The position numbers and the translations under genes are program-made. From Kitasatospora acidiphila (GTDB lineage Bacteria; Actinomycetota; Actinomycetes; Streptomycetales; Streptomycetaceae), in contig NZ_VIGB01000003.1 in the NCBI RefSeq assembly GCF_006636205.1, positions 8,186,501-8,250,500 of the forward strand: a stretch of 64,000 bases of DNA. The letters are read 5' to 3'. The notes beneath the pieces are model-generated. The model worked only from the letters and a program-made list of their open reading frames with translations, was not told the origin of the DNA and made no database searches. Positions within the stretch are counted from its first letter, which is position 1; each line of letters opens with the position of its first letter. Below, in pieces: positions 52,841 through 61,629 of this stretch.

Positions 52841-53617
52841 ATGAACGAGAGTCCCGCCACCGCCGGAGCGCCACCGCGTCCGGGCCGCATCCTGGTGATC
52901 GACGACGACCCGACCGTGGCCGAGGTCGTCGCCGGCTACCTGACCCGGGCCGGCCACCAGGTGGACCTGGCCGCCGACGGCACCCAGGGCCTCGCGCTGG
53001 CCCGCGCGGACCGCCCCTCGCTCGTGGTGCTCGACTTGATGCTGCCCGGCATCGACGGCCTGGAGGTGCTGCGCCGGCTGCGTGCCGCCGAGGACGGCGC
53101 CGACCTGCCCGTGGTGCTGCTCACGGCCAGGGGCGACGAGGCCGACCGCATCCTCGGCCTGGAGCTGGGAGCCGACGACTACGTCACCAAGCCGTTCAGC
53201 CCGCGCGAACTGGTGCTGCGGGTGCAGTCCGTACTGCGGCGCGCCCGGGCTGCCGCGCCCGGGACCGCGCCCGGCACCCCGCTGCGGTCGGGGGACATCA
53301 CGCTCGACCCGCAGGCCCGCCGGGCCAGCCGCGGCGAGCTCGAACTGTCGCTGACACTGCGGGAGTTCGACCTGCTCGCGTTCCTGATCCAGCACCCGGG
53401 CGCGGTGTTCTCCCGGCAGGAGCTGATGCAGCGGGTGTGGGGCTGGGACTTCGGCGACCTGTCCACCGTCACCGTGCACATCCGCCGGCTTCGCGAGAAG
53501 GTCGAGGATGACCCCGGTGCGCCGGCCTTGATCACCACTGTCTGGGGCATCGGCTACCGCTACGACCCGGCGGCGGGGACGGGAGCGGCGGCGCCCGGGC
53601 AGGACGGTCCTTGGTGA
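52841..53617 (+). CDS. OmpR-family response regulator
   Basis: From ATG 52841, 258 residues: a receiver domain (RILVIDDDPTVAEVVAGYL; phospho-acceptor Asp65 in VVLDLMLPG; LLTARGDEAD; YVTKPFSPREL with the conserved Lys) and a winged helix (LTLREFDLLAFLIQHPGAVFSRQELMQRVWG, then TVTVHIRRLREKVEDDP). It overlaps the kinase gene by GTGA, so both are made together. A frame upstream belongs to the phosphorylase remnant. Confidence 0.93.
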   Translation: MNESPATAGAPPRPGRILVIDDDPTVAEVVAGYLTRAGHQVDLAADGTQGLALARADRPSLVVLDLMLPGIDGLEVLRRLRAAEDGADLPVVLLTARGDEADRILGLELGADDYVTKPFSPRELVLRVQSVLRRARAAAPGTAPGTPLRSGDITLDPQARRASRGELELSLTLREFDLLAFLIQHPGAVFSRQELMQRVWGWDFGDLSTVTVHIRRLREKVEDDPGAPALITTVWGIGYRYDPAAGTGAAAPGQDGPW

Positions 53618-54750
53618 AGGACCTGCTGCTGATCGCCCTGTTCGCCGCGCTCGGCGCGGGCGGCGCCGGCCTGATCGGCTGGGCGGCCGTGCGGTGGCTG
53701 CGCCGGCGGTCGATGGCGCTGTCGCTGTTCTGCGTCGCGGCCGTCACCGTGCTGGCGGTCACCTCCGGCACCTTCGCCGTGGCGCAGGCGATGTTCCTCT
53801 CCCACCACGACCTCGGGGTGGTGATCACCGTGCTCGCCATGGCCTCGGTGGTGGCGCTGGCGACGGCCGCGCTGCTCGGGCGCCAGGTGGTCGCCGGCAG
53901 CCGGGCGCTCGCCACCGCCGCGCGTACCGTCGGCAGTGACACCGGCTTCACCGCGCCGGACCACCCGCTCGGCCGCGAGCTGGCCCAGCTCAGCGAGGAA
54001 CTCGCCGCCACCAGTGCCCGGTTGGCCGAGTCCAGGGCCCGCGCCAAGGCGCTGGACGCCTCGCGCCGCGAGCTGATCGCCTGGATCTCGCACGACCTGC
54101 GCACGCCGCTGGCGGGCCTGCGGGCGATGGCGGAGGCGCTGGAGGACGGCGTCGCCGACCAGCCGGAGCGCTACCTGCAGCGGATCCGCACCGAGGTCGA
54201 GCGGCTCACCGGGATGGTGGACGACCTCTTCGAGCTCTCCCGGATCCAGGCCGGCGCGCTCTCCCTCTCGCTCGCCCGGGTCTCGGTCTACGACCTGGTC
54301 GACGACGCGCTGGCCGGTGCCCACCCGCTGGCCCGGGAGCGGGGGGTGCGCCTGGAGGGCCGCCAGGTGGCGGCGGAGCCGGTGGAGGTGGACAGCAGGG
54401 AGATCACCCGGGTCCTGGGCAACCTGCTGGTCAACGCGATCCGCTCGACCCCGCAGGACGGGGTGGTCGCCGTGTCCGCCCGCCGGGAGGCCGACGAGGT
54501 GGTGCTCTCGGTCACCGACGGCTGCGGTGGCATTCCGGAGCAGGACCTCACCCGGGTCTTCGAGACCGGCTGGCGGGGCAGCGCCGCCCGCACCCCGCGG
54601 CGCGATCCCGGGGAGGGCGGGGACAGCGGCGCGGGGCTCGGGCTGGCCATCGTGCGCGGCATCGTCGAGGCCCACGCCGGGCGCGCCCGGGTGCACAACG
54701 TGGTCGGCGGCTGCTGCTTCGAGATCGCCCTCCCAGCGGCGCGGGCATAG
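53614..54750 (+). CDS. Sensor histidine kinase
   Basis: The 379-residue protein has two transmembrane helices with almost no loop between them (LLLIALFAALGAGGAGLIGWAAV; VITVLAMASVVALATAALLG), a HAMP-like linker and the H box ELIAWISHDLRTPLAGLRAMAEAL (His160). The N box NLLVNAIRSTP and G box GAGLGLAIVRGIVEAHAG follow. The tiny outer part suggests that it senses in the membrane. It pairs with the overlapping response regulator. It lies 450 bases before the lanthipeptide synthetase, so control of that locus is possible. Confidence 0.93.
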   Translation: MKDLLLIALFAALGAGGAGLIGWAAVRWLRRRSMALSLFCVAAVTVLAVTSGTFAVAQAMFLSHHDLGVVITVLAMASVVALATAALLGRQVVAGSRALATAARTVGSDTGFTAPDHPLGRELAQLSEELAATSARLAESRARAKALDASRRELIAWISHDLRTPLAGLRAMAEALEDGVADQPERYLQRIRTEVERLTGMVDDLFELSRIQAGALSLSLARVSVYDLVDDALAGAHPLARERGVRLEGRQVAAEPVEVDSREITRVLGNLLVNAIRSTPQDGVVAVSARREADEVVLSVTDGCGGIPEQDLTRVFETGWRGSAARTPRRDPGEGGDSGAGLGLAIVRGIVEAHAGRARVHNVVGGCCFEIALPAARA

Positions 54751-55200
54751 CCGGCCCGGGGCCGGCGCGGCCGGGGGCGCGGCGGGGACCGTCCAGCGCC
54801 TCGCCGCAGCACCCGTTGGCCGGGCGGCCGCCGCCCGCCGCCCCGCCTGCGCGGTCGGCGCCGGGCCCGCAGCGCCCGCCGCCCGAGTGGCCCGCGTTCG
54901 GCCTGCTCGGGGGCGCAGCGCCGGGTGCCTGAGCCTCACCCGTTCGGGTCCGCAGCAGTGGCGGCCTGCCGCCGGGCCCGTTCGGGCCCGCAGTGTCTGC
55001 CGCCTGCATTCCGCCCCCGTTCGGTAAGGATGGCGGTTGCGTGGCGCGGGTTGAGAGCGAGGTCCCGTCGGGTGGTCCGGGTGCGGGCACCGGGACATGA
55101 AGTACCTGGTGCTGATGCATGTCGATGCGACGTTCATCGGCCGTAGATCCAGGCCTTCCAGACTGTTTATCAATGCAGGCGATGGAAGGCAGCTCACGTC
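54751..55200. other. Intergenic stretch before the lanthipeptide locus
   Basis: It is GC-rich and has no strong gene. At 55097-55216 a 39-residue frame opens MKYLVLMHVDATF, like the start of YCII-type proteins, and then loses resemblance; it may be a remnant. It overlaps the LanKC start. The AT-richer bases 55150-55185 probably include the promoter of the lanthipeptide operon. Confidence 0.45.
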
Positions 55201-57705
55201 ATGGTCGACCAGATGAACTACACGCTCATGGAGGGTGATTTCTTCCTCCCGAGCGCGCTGACTCCCGACACGGGACGCCGCTATTCCGTCCAGCTCCCGG
55301 CCGGATGGGAAACGGGCTCGGAGAGCGTCTGGTCGTATTACGCGCCGCTGGGCTTCGAATGGCCGGAGCAGGGGTGGAAGATCCATGTCTCCAGCAGGAT
55401 CGCCGATGTGGAGAAGGTCTTCGGCATAGCCGCCGGGATATGTTTCGCAAGCGGGATCCCGTTCAAGCACGTCGCTGCCAAGAAGTTCTACCTGCTGCTC
55501 AACCACAAGCACGGATCACGGGTGCAGGCGGGCAAGTGCTTCGTCGCCTATCCGGCGTCCGAAGCCGCTGCCAAGCCCCTCCTGGACGAACTGGCCGAGG
55601 CGCTGGCGGGGTTCGTCGGACCGTACGTCCTCACCGACCGCCGCTACGGCGGCAGCAGGACCGTCCACTACCGGTACGGCAGCATCAAGCCCCGGTTCCG
55701 GCTGCTGGGCGACGGCTCGAAGCAGTGGCTGGTCCGTGACGCACAGGGCGTCGACGTCGAAGACCGCCGGCTGCCCTTCTTCACGCTGCCCGCGGGAATC
55801 GAGGACCCCTTCGCGCCGCCCCAGGACTCCCCGCAGGACGACGGCCCCCCGACTGTCGGCGGCTTTCGGATCGTCAAGGCCGTCCAGCACAGCAATGCGG
55901 GCGGGACCTACCAGGCGATCCACCCGGTTACCGGGGAGACGGTCATCCTCAAGGAGGCGCGACCCGGCACCGGGCTCTCCTGGGACGGGGTCGAGGCCCA
56001 GGAGCGACTGCAGCGCGAATACCACACCCTGAAGGACATTTCGGCACGCGCTCCGGGGCTCTGCCCCGAGCCCTACGACCTGTTCAGCGAGTGGGAGCAC
56101 GACTTCCTGGCCGAGGAACTCGTGGACGGAGTCGGCCTGACCCGATGGATCGCCACCAACTGCCCGATCATCCAAGCCGATCGCTCCACCGATGACTTCG
56201 CGGCGTACTACCGCAGATGCGAGCGGATCATCGCGAGCCTCGGAGCCGCACTCGACCGCCTGCACGCCCTCGGCTACGTGTTCAGCGACGTGTCACCGGG
56301 CAACATCCTGGTCCGCGATGACGACACGGTCAGGCTCATCGACTTCGAAACCGCACACCGGGTGAGCGAGACCGTCCCATTGCTGGGCACCGACGGATAC
56401 GCTCCGCCCCCGGAGTTGGACGACGGCGACCCGTACCTGCGCGACCACTACGGCCTGTCGGCCGTGGCGCTCGCCCTGTTGTTCCCGTTCCACCAGGTCG
56501 CAGGCCGGTCGCCGCGGAATCTCCACCTGCTCCACAGCGCCCTGTCGGAGCGGGCTCCGGTCCCGCCTGCCCTCTGGCAACGCGCCATCCGCTACCGCGA
56601 GTTGGGAGCCCCGGCTGCTCGGCCGACCGTGGACGAGCTGCTGACCTCGGTCGCCGACGGGCTGCTCGCCGACGCCGACGCGGGCCGCCCCGAGTGGATG
56701 TTCCCCCCGCCGTCGCGGGCATACGAGACCAACTTCCTTTCCGCAGCCCATGGTTCGGCCGGAATCCTGCACGCACTCCACCACGCCCGGGTCAGGATCC
56801 CGGACGCCATCGAGCAGCGGTTCCTCGCCGAAGTCGACAAGCAGCACACCGCCCTGCCGCCAGGGCTGCACGCGGGCACGGCGGGAATCGCCTGGGTGCT
56901 CGACGAACTCGGCCACACCGAACGGTCGTTGTCGCTCCTGAAGTTCTCCGCCGCGCATCCGCTGACCCAGGACGGTGACGACCTGGGCAACGGTGCGGCC
57001 GGAGTGGGCCTCGCGCTGCTGGCCGTCCACCGCAGCACGGGCGAGGACCGGTTGCTGGACATCGCCGCCTTGCTGGGCGAGCGGATCGTGACGGAGCCGA
57101 AGCGCACGAAGGCTGCCCCCGGGCTGGCCAAGGGGCTCGCGGGCATCTCCTACTTCCTGTTCCATCTGGCCAGGGCCACGGGCAACGACCGGTACCACCA
57201 TGCCGGTTCGCGAATGCTGCGCGCCGAACTGGAGCGGACCGTCAGGCTGCCGGACGGGTCCATCTCGGTCTGCGACGACCCCGCACGCCCACGGGCCCTG
57301 CCCTACCTCGCCGACGGGTCGGCCGGCATCGGCCTGGCCCTGACCCGGTACGCGTCCCTCGAGAGCGGTGCCGACCTCAGGCCCTGGCTGGACGGAATCC
57401 GCGCCGACGACACCAAGAAGGTCACGATCCAGGCGGGGCTGCACCAAGGGCTGGCCGGTCTGGTGGTCTTCCACGCCGACCACGCCCGGTGGGCGGGCTC
57501 GCCGGCCGACGACGTCACGGCGCGCCAACTGGCCGACGGCTTGGCCATGCACGCCATTCCCTATGAGCGCGGCGGAGTGCGCATCCTCGGTCACGGCCTG
57601 TCCCGTTTCAGCGCGGACCTGGCCACCGGTTCCGCCGGAGTGCTCGCCGCCCTGAGCCGACTCGCCTTCGGTGCCAACGGCCAAGGGTTCGTGCTCAATC
57701 CCTGA
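55201..57705 (+). CDS. lanKC: Class III lanthionine synthetase (LanKC)
   Basis: The 834 residues have the three-part plan of class III enzymes. First comes an N-terminal lyase-like part of about 200 residues. A Ser/Thr-kinase-like domain follows: VILKEARPG with Lys251, YVFSDVSPGNILV with Asp363, IDFETA with Asp381. A C-terminal LanC-like toroid (from about 515: FLSAAHGSAGILHAL, GLHAGTAGIAWVL, GNGAAGVGLALL, GLAKGLAGISYFL, LADGSAGIGLAL, GLHQGLAGLVVF) completes it. No Cys/Cys-His zinc ligands are present, which separates class III from class IV. It phosphorylates and eliminates Ser/Thr in the precursors just downstream and forms (methyl)lanthionine or labionin rings. Confidence 0.93.
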   Translation: MVDQMNYTLMEGDFFLPSALTPDTGRRYSVQLPAGWETGSESVWSYYAPLGFEWPEQGWKIHVSSRIADVEKVFGIAAGICFASGIPFKHVAAKKFYLLLNHKHGSRVQAGKCFVAYPASEAAAKPLLDELAEALAGFVGPYVLTDRRYGGSRTVHYRYGSIKPRFRLLGDGSKQWLVRDAQGVDVEDRRLPFFTLPAGIEDPFAPPQDSPQDDGPPTVGGFRIVKAVQHSNAGGTYQAIHPVTGETVILKEARPGTGLSWDGVEAQERLQREYHTLKDISARAPGLCPEPYDLFSEWEHDFLAEELVDGVGLTRWIATNCPIIQADRSTDDFAAYYRRCERIIASLGAALDRLHALGYVFSDVSPGNILVRDDDTVRLIDFETAHRVSETVPLLGTDGYAPPPELDDGDPYLRDHYGLSAVALALLFPFHQVAGRSPRNLHLLHSALSERAPVPPALWQRAIRYRELGAPAARPTVDELLTSVADGLLADADAGRPEWMFPPPSRAYETNFLSAAHGSAGILHALHHARVRIPDAIEQRFLAEVDKQHTALPPGLHAGTAGIAWVLDELGHTERSLSLLKFSAAHPLTQDGDDLGNGAAGVGLALLAVHRSTGEDRLLDIAALLGERIVTEPKRTKAAPGLAKGLAGISYFLFHLARATGNDRYHHAGSRMLRAELERTVRLPDGSISVCDDPARPRALPYLADGSAGIGLALTRYASLESGADLRPWLDGIRADDTKKVTIQAGLHQGLAGLVVFHADHARWAGSPADDVTARQLADGLAMHAIPYERGGVRILGHGLSRFSADLATGSAGVLAALSRLAFGANGQGFVLNP

Positions 57706-57708
57706 GCT

Positions 57709-57742
57709 GCGCAGGGGCGGAATTCGCCTTTCGTCCCTGCGC
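57709..57742. terminator. Hairpin between the synthetase and the precursor genes
   Basis: GCGCAGGG and its complement enclose 18 bases and are followed by TTTCCTCC, starting four bases after the synthetase stop. It may reduce read-through or protect the abundant precursor mRNA from processing. Confidence 0.7.
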
Positions 57743-57782
57743 TTTCCTCCGCCCCGCCACACCCGAGAGGAGGTGAATCGAA

Positions 57783-57890
57783 ATGACCAACGTTCTTGCT
57801 CTGCAGGTTCTTTCCGCTGACGTCGACACCGACGACGCGCCGTGGAGCTCCCTCAGCCTCGCCGGCTGCTGGGATGTCGAGGCCGTGTGA
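57783..57890 (+). CDS. lanA1: Class III lanthipeptide precursor 1
   Basis: 35 residues follow a perfect AGGAGG site. The leader MTNVLALQVLSADVDTDDAP has the hydrophobic LxLQxL-type helix that LanKC enzymes recognise (ILELQ-like in known class III leaders). The predicted core WSSLSLAGCWDVEAV holds Ser22-x2-Ser25-x3-Cys29, the labionin/lanthionine pattern. Pro20 sits exactly at the leader/core border. Confidence 0.9.
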   Translation: MTNVLALQVLSADVDTDDAPWSSLSLAGCWDVEAV

Positions 57891-57942
57891 TGAGGCTGCT
57901 GGACTGATGTTCCTTTCCACATGCGAGAGGAGGTGAATTGAA

Positions 57943-58050
57943 ATGACCAACGTTCTTGCTCTGCAGGTTCTTTCCGCTGACGTCGACACCGACGACGCGC
58001 CGTGGAGCTCCCTCAGCCTCGCCGGCTGCTGGGCTGACGAGGCCGTGTGA
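57943..58050 (+). CDS. lanA2: Class III lanthipeptide precursor 2
   Basis: The leader is identical to that of precursor 1, and the core reads WSSLSLAGCWADEAV. It differs from the first only at residues 31-32 (Ala-Asp for Asp-Val), outside the ring-forming segment. The two products should have the same ring system and nearly the same mass. Confidence 0.9.
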   Translation: MTNVLALQVLSADVDTDDAPWSSLSLAGCWADEAV

Positions 58051-58102
58051 TGAGGCTGCTGGACTGATGTTCCTTTCCACATGCGAGAGGAGGTGAATTG
58101 AA

Positions 58103-58210
58103 ATGACCAACGTTCTTGCTCTGCAGGTTCTTTCCGCTGACGTCGACACCGACGACGCGCCGTGGAGCTCCGTCAGCATCATCGGCTGCGGCGACCTCGA
58201 GGTCGCCTGA
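58103..58210 (+). CDS. lanA3: Class III lanthipeptide precursor 3, divergent core
   Basis: The leader is identical, the core is WSSVSIIGCGDLEVA. The Ser/Ser/Cys spacing is kept, while ring-internal residues (Leu to Val, Leu-Ala to Ile-Ile), the residue after Cys (Trp to Gly) and the tail differ. It should give a distinct product from the same enzyme. Confidence 0.9.
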   Translation: MTNVLALQVLSADVDTDDAPWSSVSIIGCGDLEVA

Positions 58211-58231
58211 GCGCAAGCCGGCTGAATGACC

Positions 58232-58268
58232 GTGTGGGAGGCGGCCGCACAGCGGCTGCCTCCCACAC
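58232..58268. terminator. Hairpin between precursors and exporter
   Basis: GTGTGGGAGGC (58232-58242) pairs with GCCTCCCACAC (58258-58268), and inner GGCCGC/GCGGC bases can extend the stem. It lies 21 bases after the third precursor, so precursors may be expressed in excess over the exporter. Confidence 0.8.
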
Positions 58269-58300
58269 GCACACCCACACCAGCGAGGAAGGGACAAGAG

Positions 58301-59551
58301 GTGAAGCGCGACTTCCGGTGGTATCTGCTCGGGCAGACCACATCCGCCGCAGGATCCGCGCTGACCACCGTCGCCCTGCCGTACCTGGCCGTGCACCAAC
58401 TGGCCGCCTCCACCGGCCGGACCGGCGCGCTCGCGGCTGCCCCACCCGTCGTCATGCTGCTCTTCGGCTTTCCCCTGGCCGGCTGGCTGGACCGCCGCCC
58501 ACGCAAGCGGCGCTGGCTGGTCCGGGCCGACCTGTTGGCCTGCGCGGCGCTGTTCGCGGCGGCCGCCGCGCTCGCCACCAACCGACTGACCCTCTCCACC
58601 CTGACCTTGCTCGCCGCCGTTCTCGGCGCCTGCGGCCTCGTGGTGGAGGCCGGCTACTTCGCCCACCTGCGCACCCTCGTGCCCGGCGAGGCGCTCATCC
58701 GCGCCCGCGGCTGGCTCCAGGGCGGGGAGCAGGTCGGCAAGCTGCTGGGACGGGCCGTGTTCGGCCTCGTCATCGCCGGCCTGGGCGCCACCGCCCCCTT
58801 CATCTGCGACGCGGCCAGTTTCGCCGTCAGTGCGGTCTGCCTGCTGGCCATCCGCACCCCCGACCGCCCCGCACGCCCCGCCCGGGAGCCCGCCCGGACG
58901 TCCGACGATCAGCTTCCCGAGGGGCCCGCACCCGGGACCGGCCGGGCCTGGTGGCCCACCGATCCCGCACTGCGCCGGCTGCTGCCCGCAGTCCTGGCCG
59001 GGGCCGCCGGCAGCGGGGCGATCAGCGCGCTGCTCGCCCCCTACCTGCTGCGTGACCTGGCCGTCCCGGGGTCCTGGTACGGCATGGTCTTCGTGCTCGC
59101 CGGAGGGACCGGACTCGTCGGCTCGGCCCTGGGCGTGCGGCTCACCCGGCGGCTGCCGCCGCTGTCCCTCGCGGTCGCGGGCCTGCTCGGCGTGGCCCTG
59201 ACCGCTGCCCTGCTGCCACTCGCCGCCGGGCCCTGGTGGCTCGCGACCGTGCTGGTCTCCGCCTCCATGGCGGGCCAGGCCTGCTGCGGTGCGGTCTCCA
59301 ACATCGGTCTCACCGGCTACGTCACCGTCGTCGTGCCGGAGGCCCAACTCGGCCGTGCAGGTGTGTCGTTGCAGATACTCGGCGCCGTGGGACAGATCGC
59401 GGGCGCGCTGGGCGCCGGGTTGCTGGCGTCAAGCACGGGGGCGACGCCCGTCCTCTGGCTGGCGGTGGCGCTGGGGGCGGCCGGCCCGTTGTGGCTACTG
59501 AGCCCCCGCACCCGAGTGGCCCCGATCCCCGATTCTGCTGGGAGGCCCTGA
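58301..59551 (+). CDS. MFS exporter of the lanthipeptide locus
   Basis: GTG 58301 (GAAGGGACAAGAG upstream) gives 416 residues with about twelve hydrophobic helices and the MFS loop motif GWLDRRPRKRRWLV after helix 2. The start WYLLGQTTSAAGSALTTVALPYLAV is usual for drug-exporter-like MFS proteins. Placed between the precursors and a peptidase, it is the likely exporter of the finished peptide; many class III loci use ABC transporters instead. Its stop overlaps the peptidase start. Confidence 0.88.
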   Translation: MKRDFRWYLLGQTTSAAGSALTTVALPYLAVHQLAASTGRTGALAAAPPVVMLLFGFPLAGWLDRRPRKRRWLVRADLLACAALFAAAAALATNRLTLSTLTLLAAVLGACGLVVEAGYFAHLRTLVPGEALIRARGWLQGGEQVGKLLGRAVFGLVIAGLGATAPFICDAASFAVSAVCLLAIRTPDRPARPAREPARTSDDQLPEGPAPGTGRAWWPTDPALRRLLPAVLAGAAGSGAISALLAPYLLRDLAVPGSWYGMVFVLAGGTGLVGSALGVRLTRRLPPLSLAVAGLLGVALTAALLPLAAGPWWLATVLVSASMAGQACCGAVSNIGLTGYVTVVVPEAQLGRAGVSLQILGAVGQIAGALGAGLLASSTGATPVLWLAVALGAAGPLWLLSPRTRVAPIPDSAGRP

Positions 59552-61608
59552 TGCCGTTCCACTATCCGCCCGCGCCACGCGGCGAGACCGTGGACGTCCT
59601 CCACGGGCACCGCGTCCCCGACCCGTACCGGTGGCTCGAGGAGGCGGAGGCACCCGCCACACGTGACTGGCTCGCCCGCCAGCACGACCTGGCGCAGGCG
59701 TACTTGGAGCGACTGCCCGGGCGGGACGCGATGGGGGCCCTGCTGGAGGCGTCGCTGGCCCACGACCTGGTCTCGGTGCCGCGTCTGCGGGGGGAGGTGG
59801 AGTTCTTCACGCGCCGGCGGGAGAACGACGAACGCGACAGCGTGTGGCGGCGCGGACCGGACGGCACCGAGGACTGCGTCCTCGACGTCGGCGGTCGGGA
59901 AGGGGCCGTCCTGGAGGCGTGGGACGTCTCGCCGGACGGGCACCTGATCGCCTACCAGGTCTCCGCGCGCGGCACCGAGTGGTGCACCCTGCACGTCCGC
60001 CGGCTCGTCACGGGTGAGGACGCGCAGGAGGTGGCGGGCACCCGGGGCGGTCCGATCGCCTGGCTGCCCGACGGTTCGGGTTTCTACTACGTCCACTGCA
60101 CACCGCGCGGGGCCGCACTGCACCGCCGCGTCATGCTGCACCGGTTGGGCACCGCCCAGGCCATGGACCGCGCGGTCTTCACCCCGGACCGCCCCGGCTC
60201 GCTCAAGGTCCAGCTGTACCAAGCTCGTTGGCTGCTCGTGGACGCCTCTCCCGGGCCCGGCGCCCCCAATGAGATCCAACTCGCCGACCTTGCCGACTCC
60301 TCGCCCGAGGCACCGCACTGGAGCGTGGTCCAGCCTGCGGGAACGGCCGTCACCACGGCCGCCGTCGGACCGGACGACCGGCTCTACCTCCGCACCACCC
60401 ACGGAGCCGACCGAGGCCGGCTGTGCGTCGCCGGCTCCGCCACGCAGGGCCCGGCGCACTGGCAGGAGATCGTGCCGGAGGCGCCCGACGCCGTCCTGAT
60501 CAGCTTCGCCCTCCTCGGGCAGCGCGGTGCGGCCCCCGAGATCCTGGTCAGCCGGCTCCGCGACGCGGCTCATGAACTCGTCCGCTACCCGGCCCCGTCC
60601 GAGCCCGCTCGCTACGGCGACGCGGAGACACTGCTCACGGCCACCGGCACCATCGCGCACCTCTCATCGCCCACCGTGCCCGCCGACCAAGTCGGCTTCT
60701 CCTACGGCGACTACCTCACCCCCAGGGCGCCCTTCAGCTATCACCGCGCAGCCGGAGTGCGCGGCACCCCTCGCCAACGGCGTGCCACACAACGTCAGTT
60801 CAGGACCTTCTACCCGTCCGTGGACGGCACGTCGGTGCCGATCTGCGTGATCGCTCCCCGCGAGCGCTCCGGTCCCCGCCCCACCCTGCTCACCTGCTAC
60901 GGCGGCTTCGGCATCGCGGTCACGCCCGCGTACGACGCACTGCTCCACGCCTGGGTGGAGGCCGGAGGGATCTGCGCCGTGGCCTCCGTCAGGGGCGGCG
61001 GAGAGTACGGGGCGGCCTGGCACCGCGACGGCCGTGGGGCCCGGAAGCAGAACAGCATCGACGACCTGAACCGTGCCGCCGAATGGCTCATCGAGGCGGG
61101 ATGGACGTCCGAGCACGGTCTCGGCCTGCTCGGGGCCAGCAACGCCGGCCTGCTGGCGGGCGCCGCGCTCACCCAGCGGCCGGAGCTCTACGCGGCTGCC
61201 GTCTGCGTCGCGCCCCTCATGGACATGGTCCGCTACGAGCGGTTCGGCCTGGGCGGCGCCTGGACACCGGAGTACGGCAGCGCGGCCCGATCCGAGGAAC
61301 TCCGCTGGCTGCTCTCGTACTCCCCGTACCAGCGTGCCGCGCAGGGCCCGGGCCAGGCGTATCCGTCGACGCTGCTCCTGGCCCACGAGAACGACACCCG
61401 AGTCGATCCGGTGCATGCGCGCAAGATGTGCGCGGCCCTGCAGAACGCCACCACCAGCGACCGCCCGGTCCTGCTGAGGATGTCGAGGGATACGGGCCAC
61501 GGCAGACGAGGGCGCAGTCAGGACCACGCGCTGGCCACCGACATCCTGGGCTTCCTCGCCCATGAGACGGGGTTGCTCGGCCGTGCTGTGCGGCCCGGGG
61601 GAGCTTGA
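59551..61608 (+). CDS. Prolyl oligopeptidase, probable leader peptidase
   Basis: The 685 residues comprise the N-terminal entry segment (YPPAPRGETVDVLHGHRVPDPYRWLEE), a seven-bladed propeller (AWDVSPDGHLIAYQVSARGTEW, AWLPDGSGFYYVH) and the S9 catalytic domain. Ser530 lies in LLGASNAGLLAGAAL, an acidic residue in HENDTRVDP (about Asp615) and His650 in DTGHGRRG. No signal peptide, so it acts inside the cell. It cuts after Pro in short peptides. All three precursors carry Pro20 right before the core, and a prolyl oligopeptidase is known to process the class III peptide flavipeptin. Confidence 0.92.
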   Translation: MPFHYPPAPRGETVDVLHGHRVPDPYRWLEEAEAPATRDWLARQHDLAQAYLERLPGRDAMGALLEASLAHDLVSVPRLRGEVEFFTRRRENDERDSVWRRGPDGTEDCVLDVGGREGAVLEAWDVSPDGHLIAYQVSARGTEWCTLHVRRLVTGEDAQEVAGTRGGPIAWLPDGSGFYYVHCTPRGAALHRRVMLHRLGTAQAMDRAVFTPDRPGSLKVQLYQARWLLVDASPGPGAPNEIQLADLADSSPEAPHWSVVQPAGTAVTTAAVGPDDRLYLRTTHGADRGRLCVAGSATQGPAHWQEIVPEAPDAVLISFALLGQRGAAPEILVSRLRDAAHELVRYPAPSEPARYGDAETLLTATGTIAHLSSPTVPADQVGFSYGDYLTPRAPFSYHRAAGVRGTPRQRRATQRQFRTFYPSVDGTSVPICVIAPRERSGPRPTLLTCYGGFGIAVTPAYDALLHAWVEAGGICAVASVRGGGEYGAAWHRDGRGARKQNSIDDLNRAAEWLIEAGWTSEHGLGLLGASNAGLLAGAALTQRPELYAAAVCVAPLMDMVRYERFGLGGAWTPEYGSAARSEELRWLLSYSPYQRAAQGPGQAYPSTLLLAHENDTRVDPVHARKMCAALQNATTSDRPVLLRMSRDTGHGRRGRSQDHALATDILGFLAHETGLLGRAVRPGGA

Positions 61609-61629
61609 GGCCGAGCCCGAACTCCCCGA

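Larger units (their letters stand above)
57764..58210. repeat. Three tandem units with 160-bp period (precursor genes)
   Basis: Start codons at 57783, 57943 and 58103 are exactly 160 bases apart. Each unit carries CGAGAGGAGGTGAAT, a 36-codon gene and (units 1 and 2) a spacer TGATGAGGCTGCTGGACTGA and beyond. The leader parts are identical at DNA level; differences are confined to the core, so duplication is recent or kept uniform by gene conversion. Confidence 0.95.

Noticed and set aside
55097..55216. A functional YCII-type gene before the lanthipeptide synthetase
   Set aside because: Only the first ten residues resemble the family. The rest does not, and the frame overlaps the synthetase start.
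55201..57705. Class IV (LanL) assignment for the synthetase
   Set aside because: The Cys and Cys-His zinc ligands of LanL cyclase domains are not present in any of the Gly-rich repeats, which fits class III.
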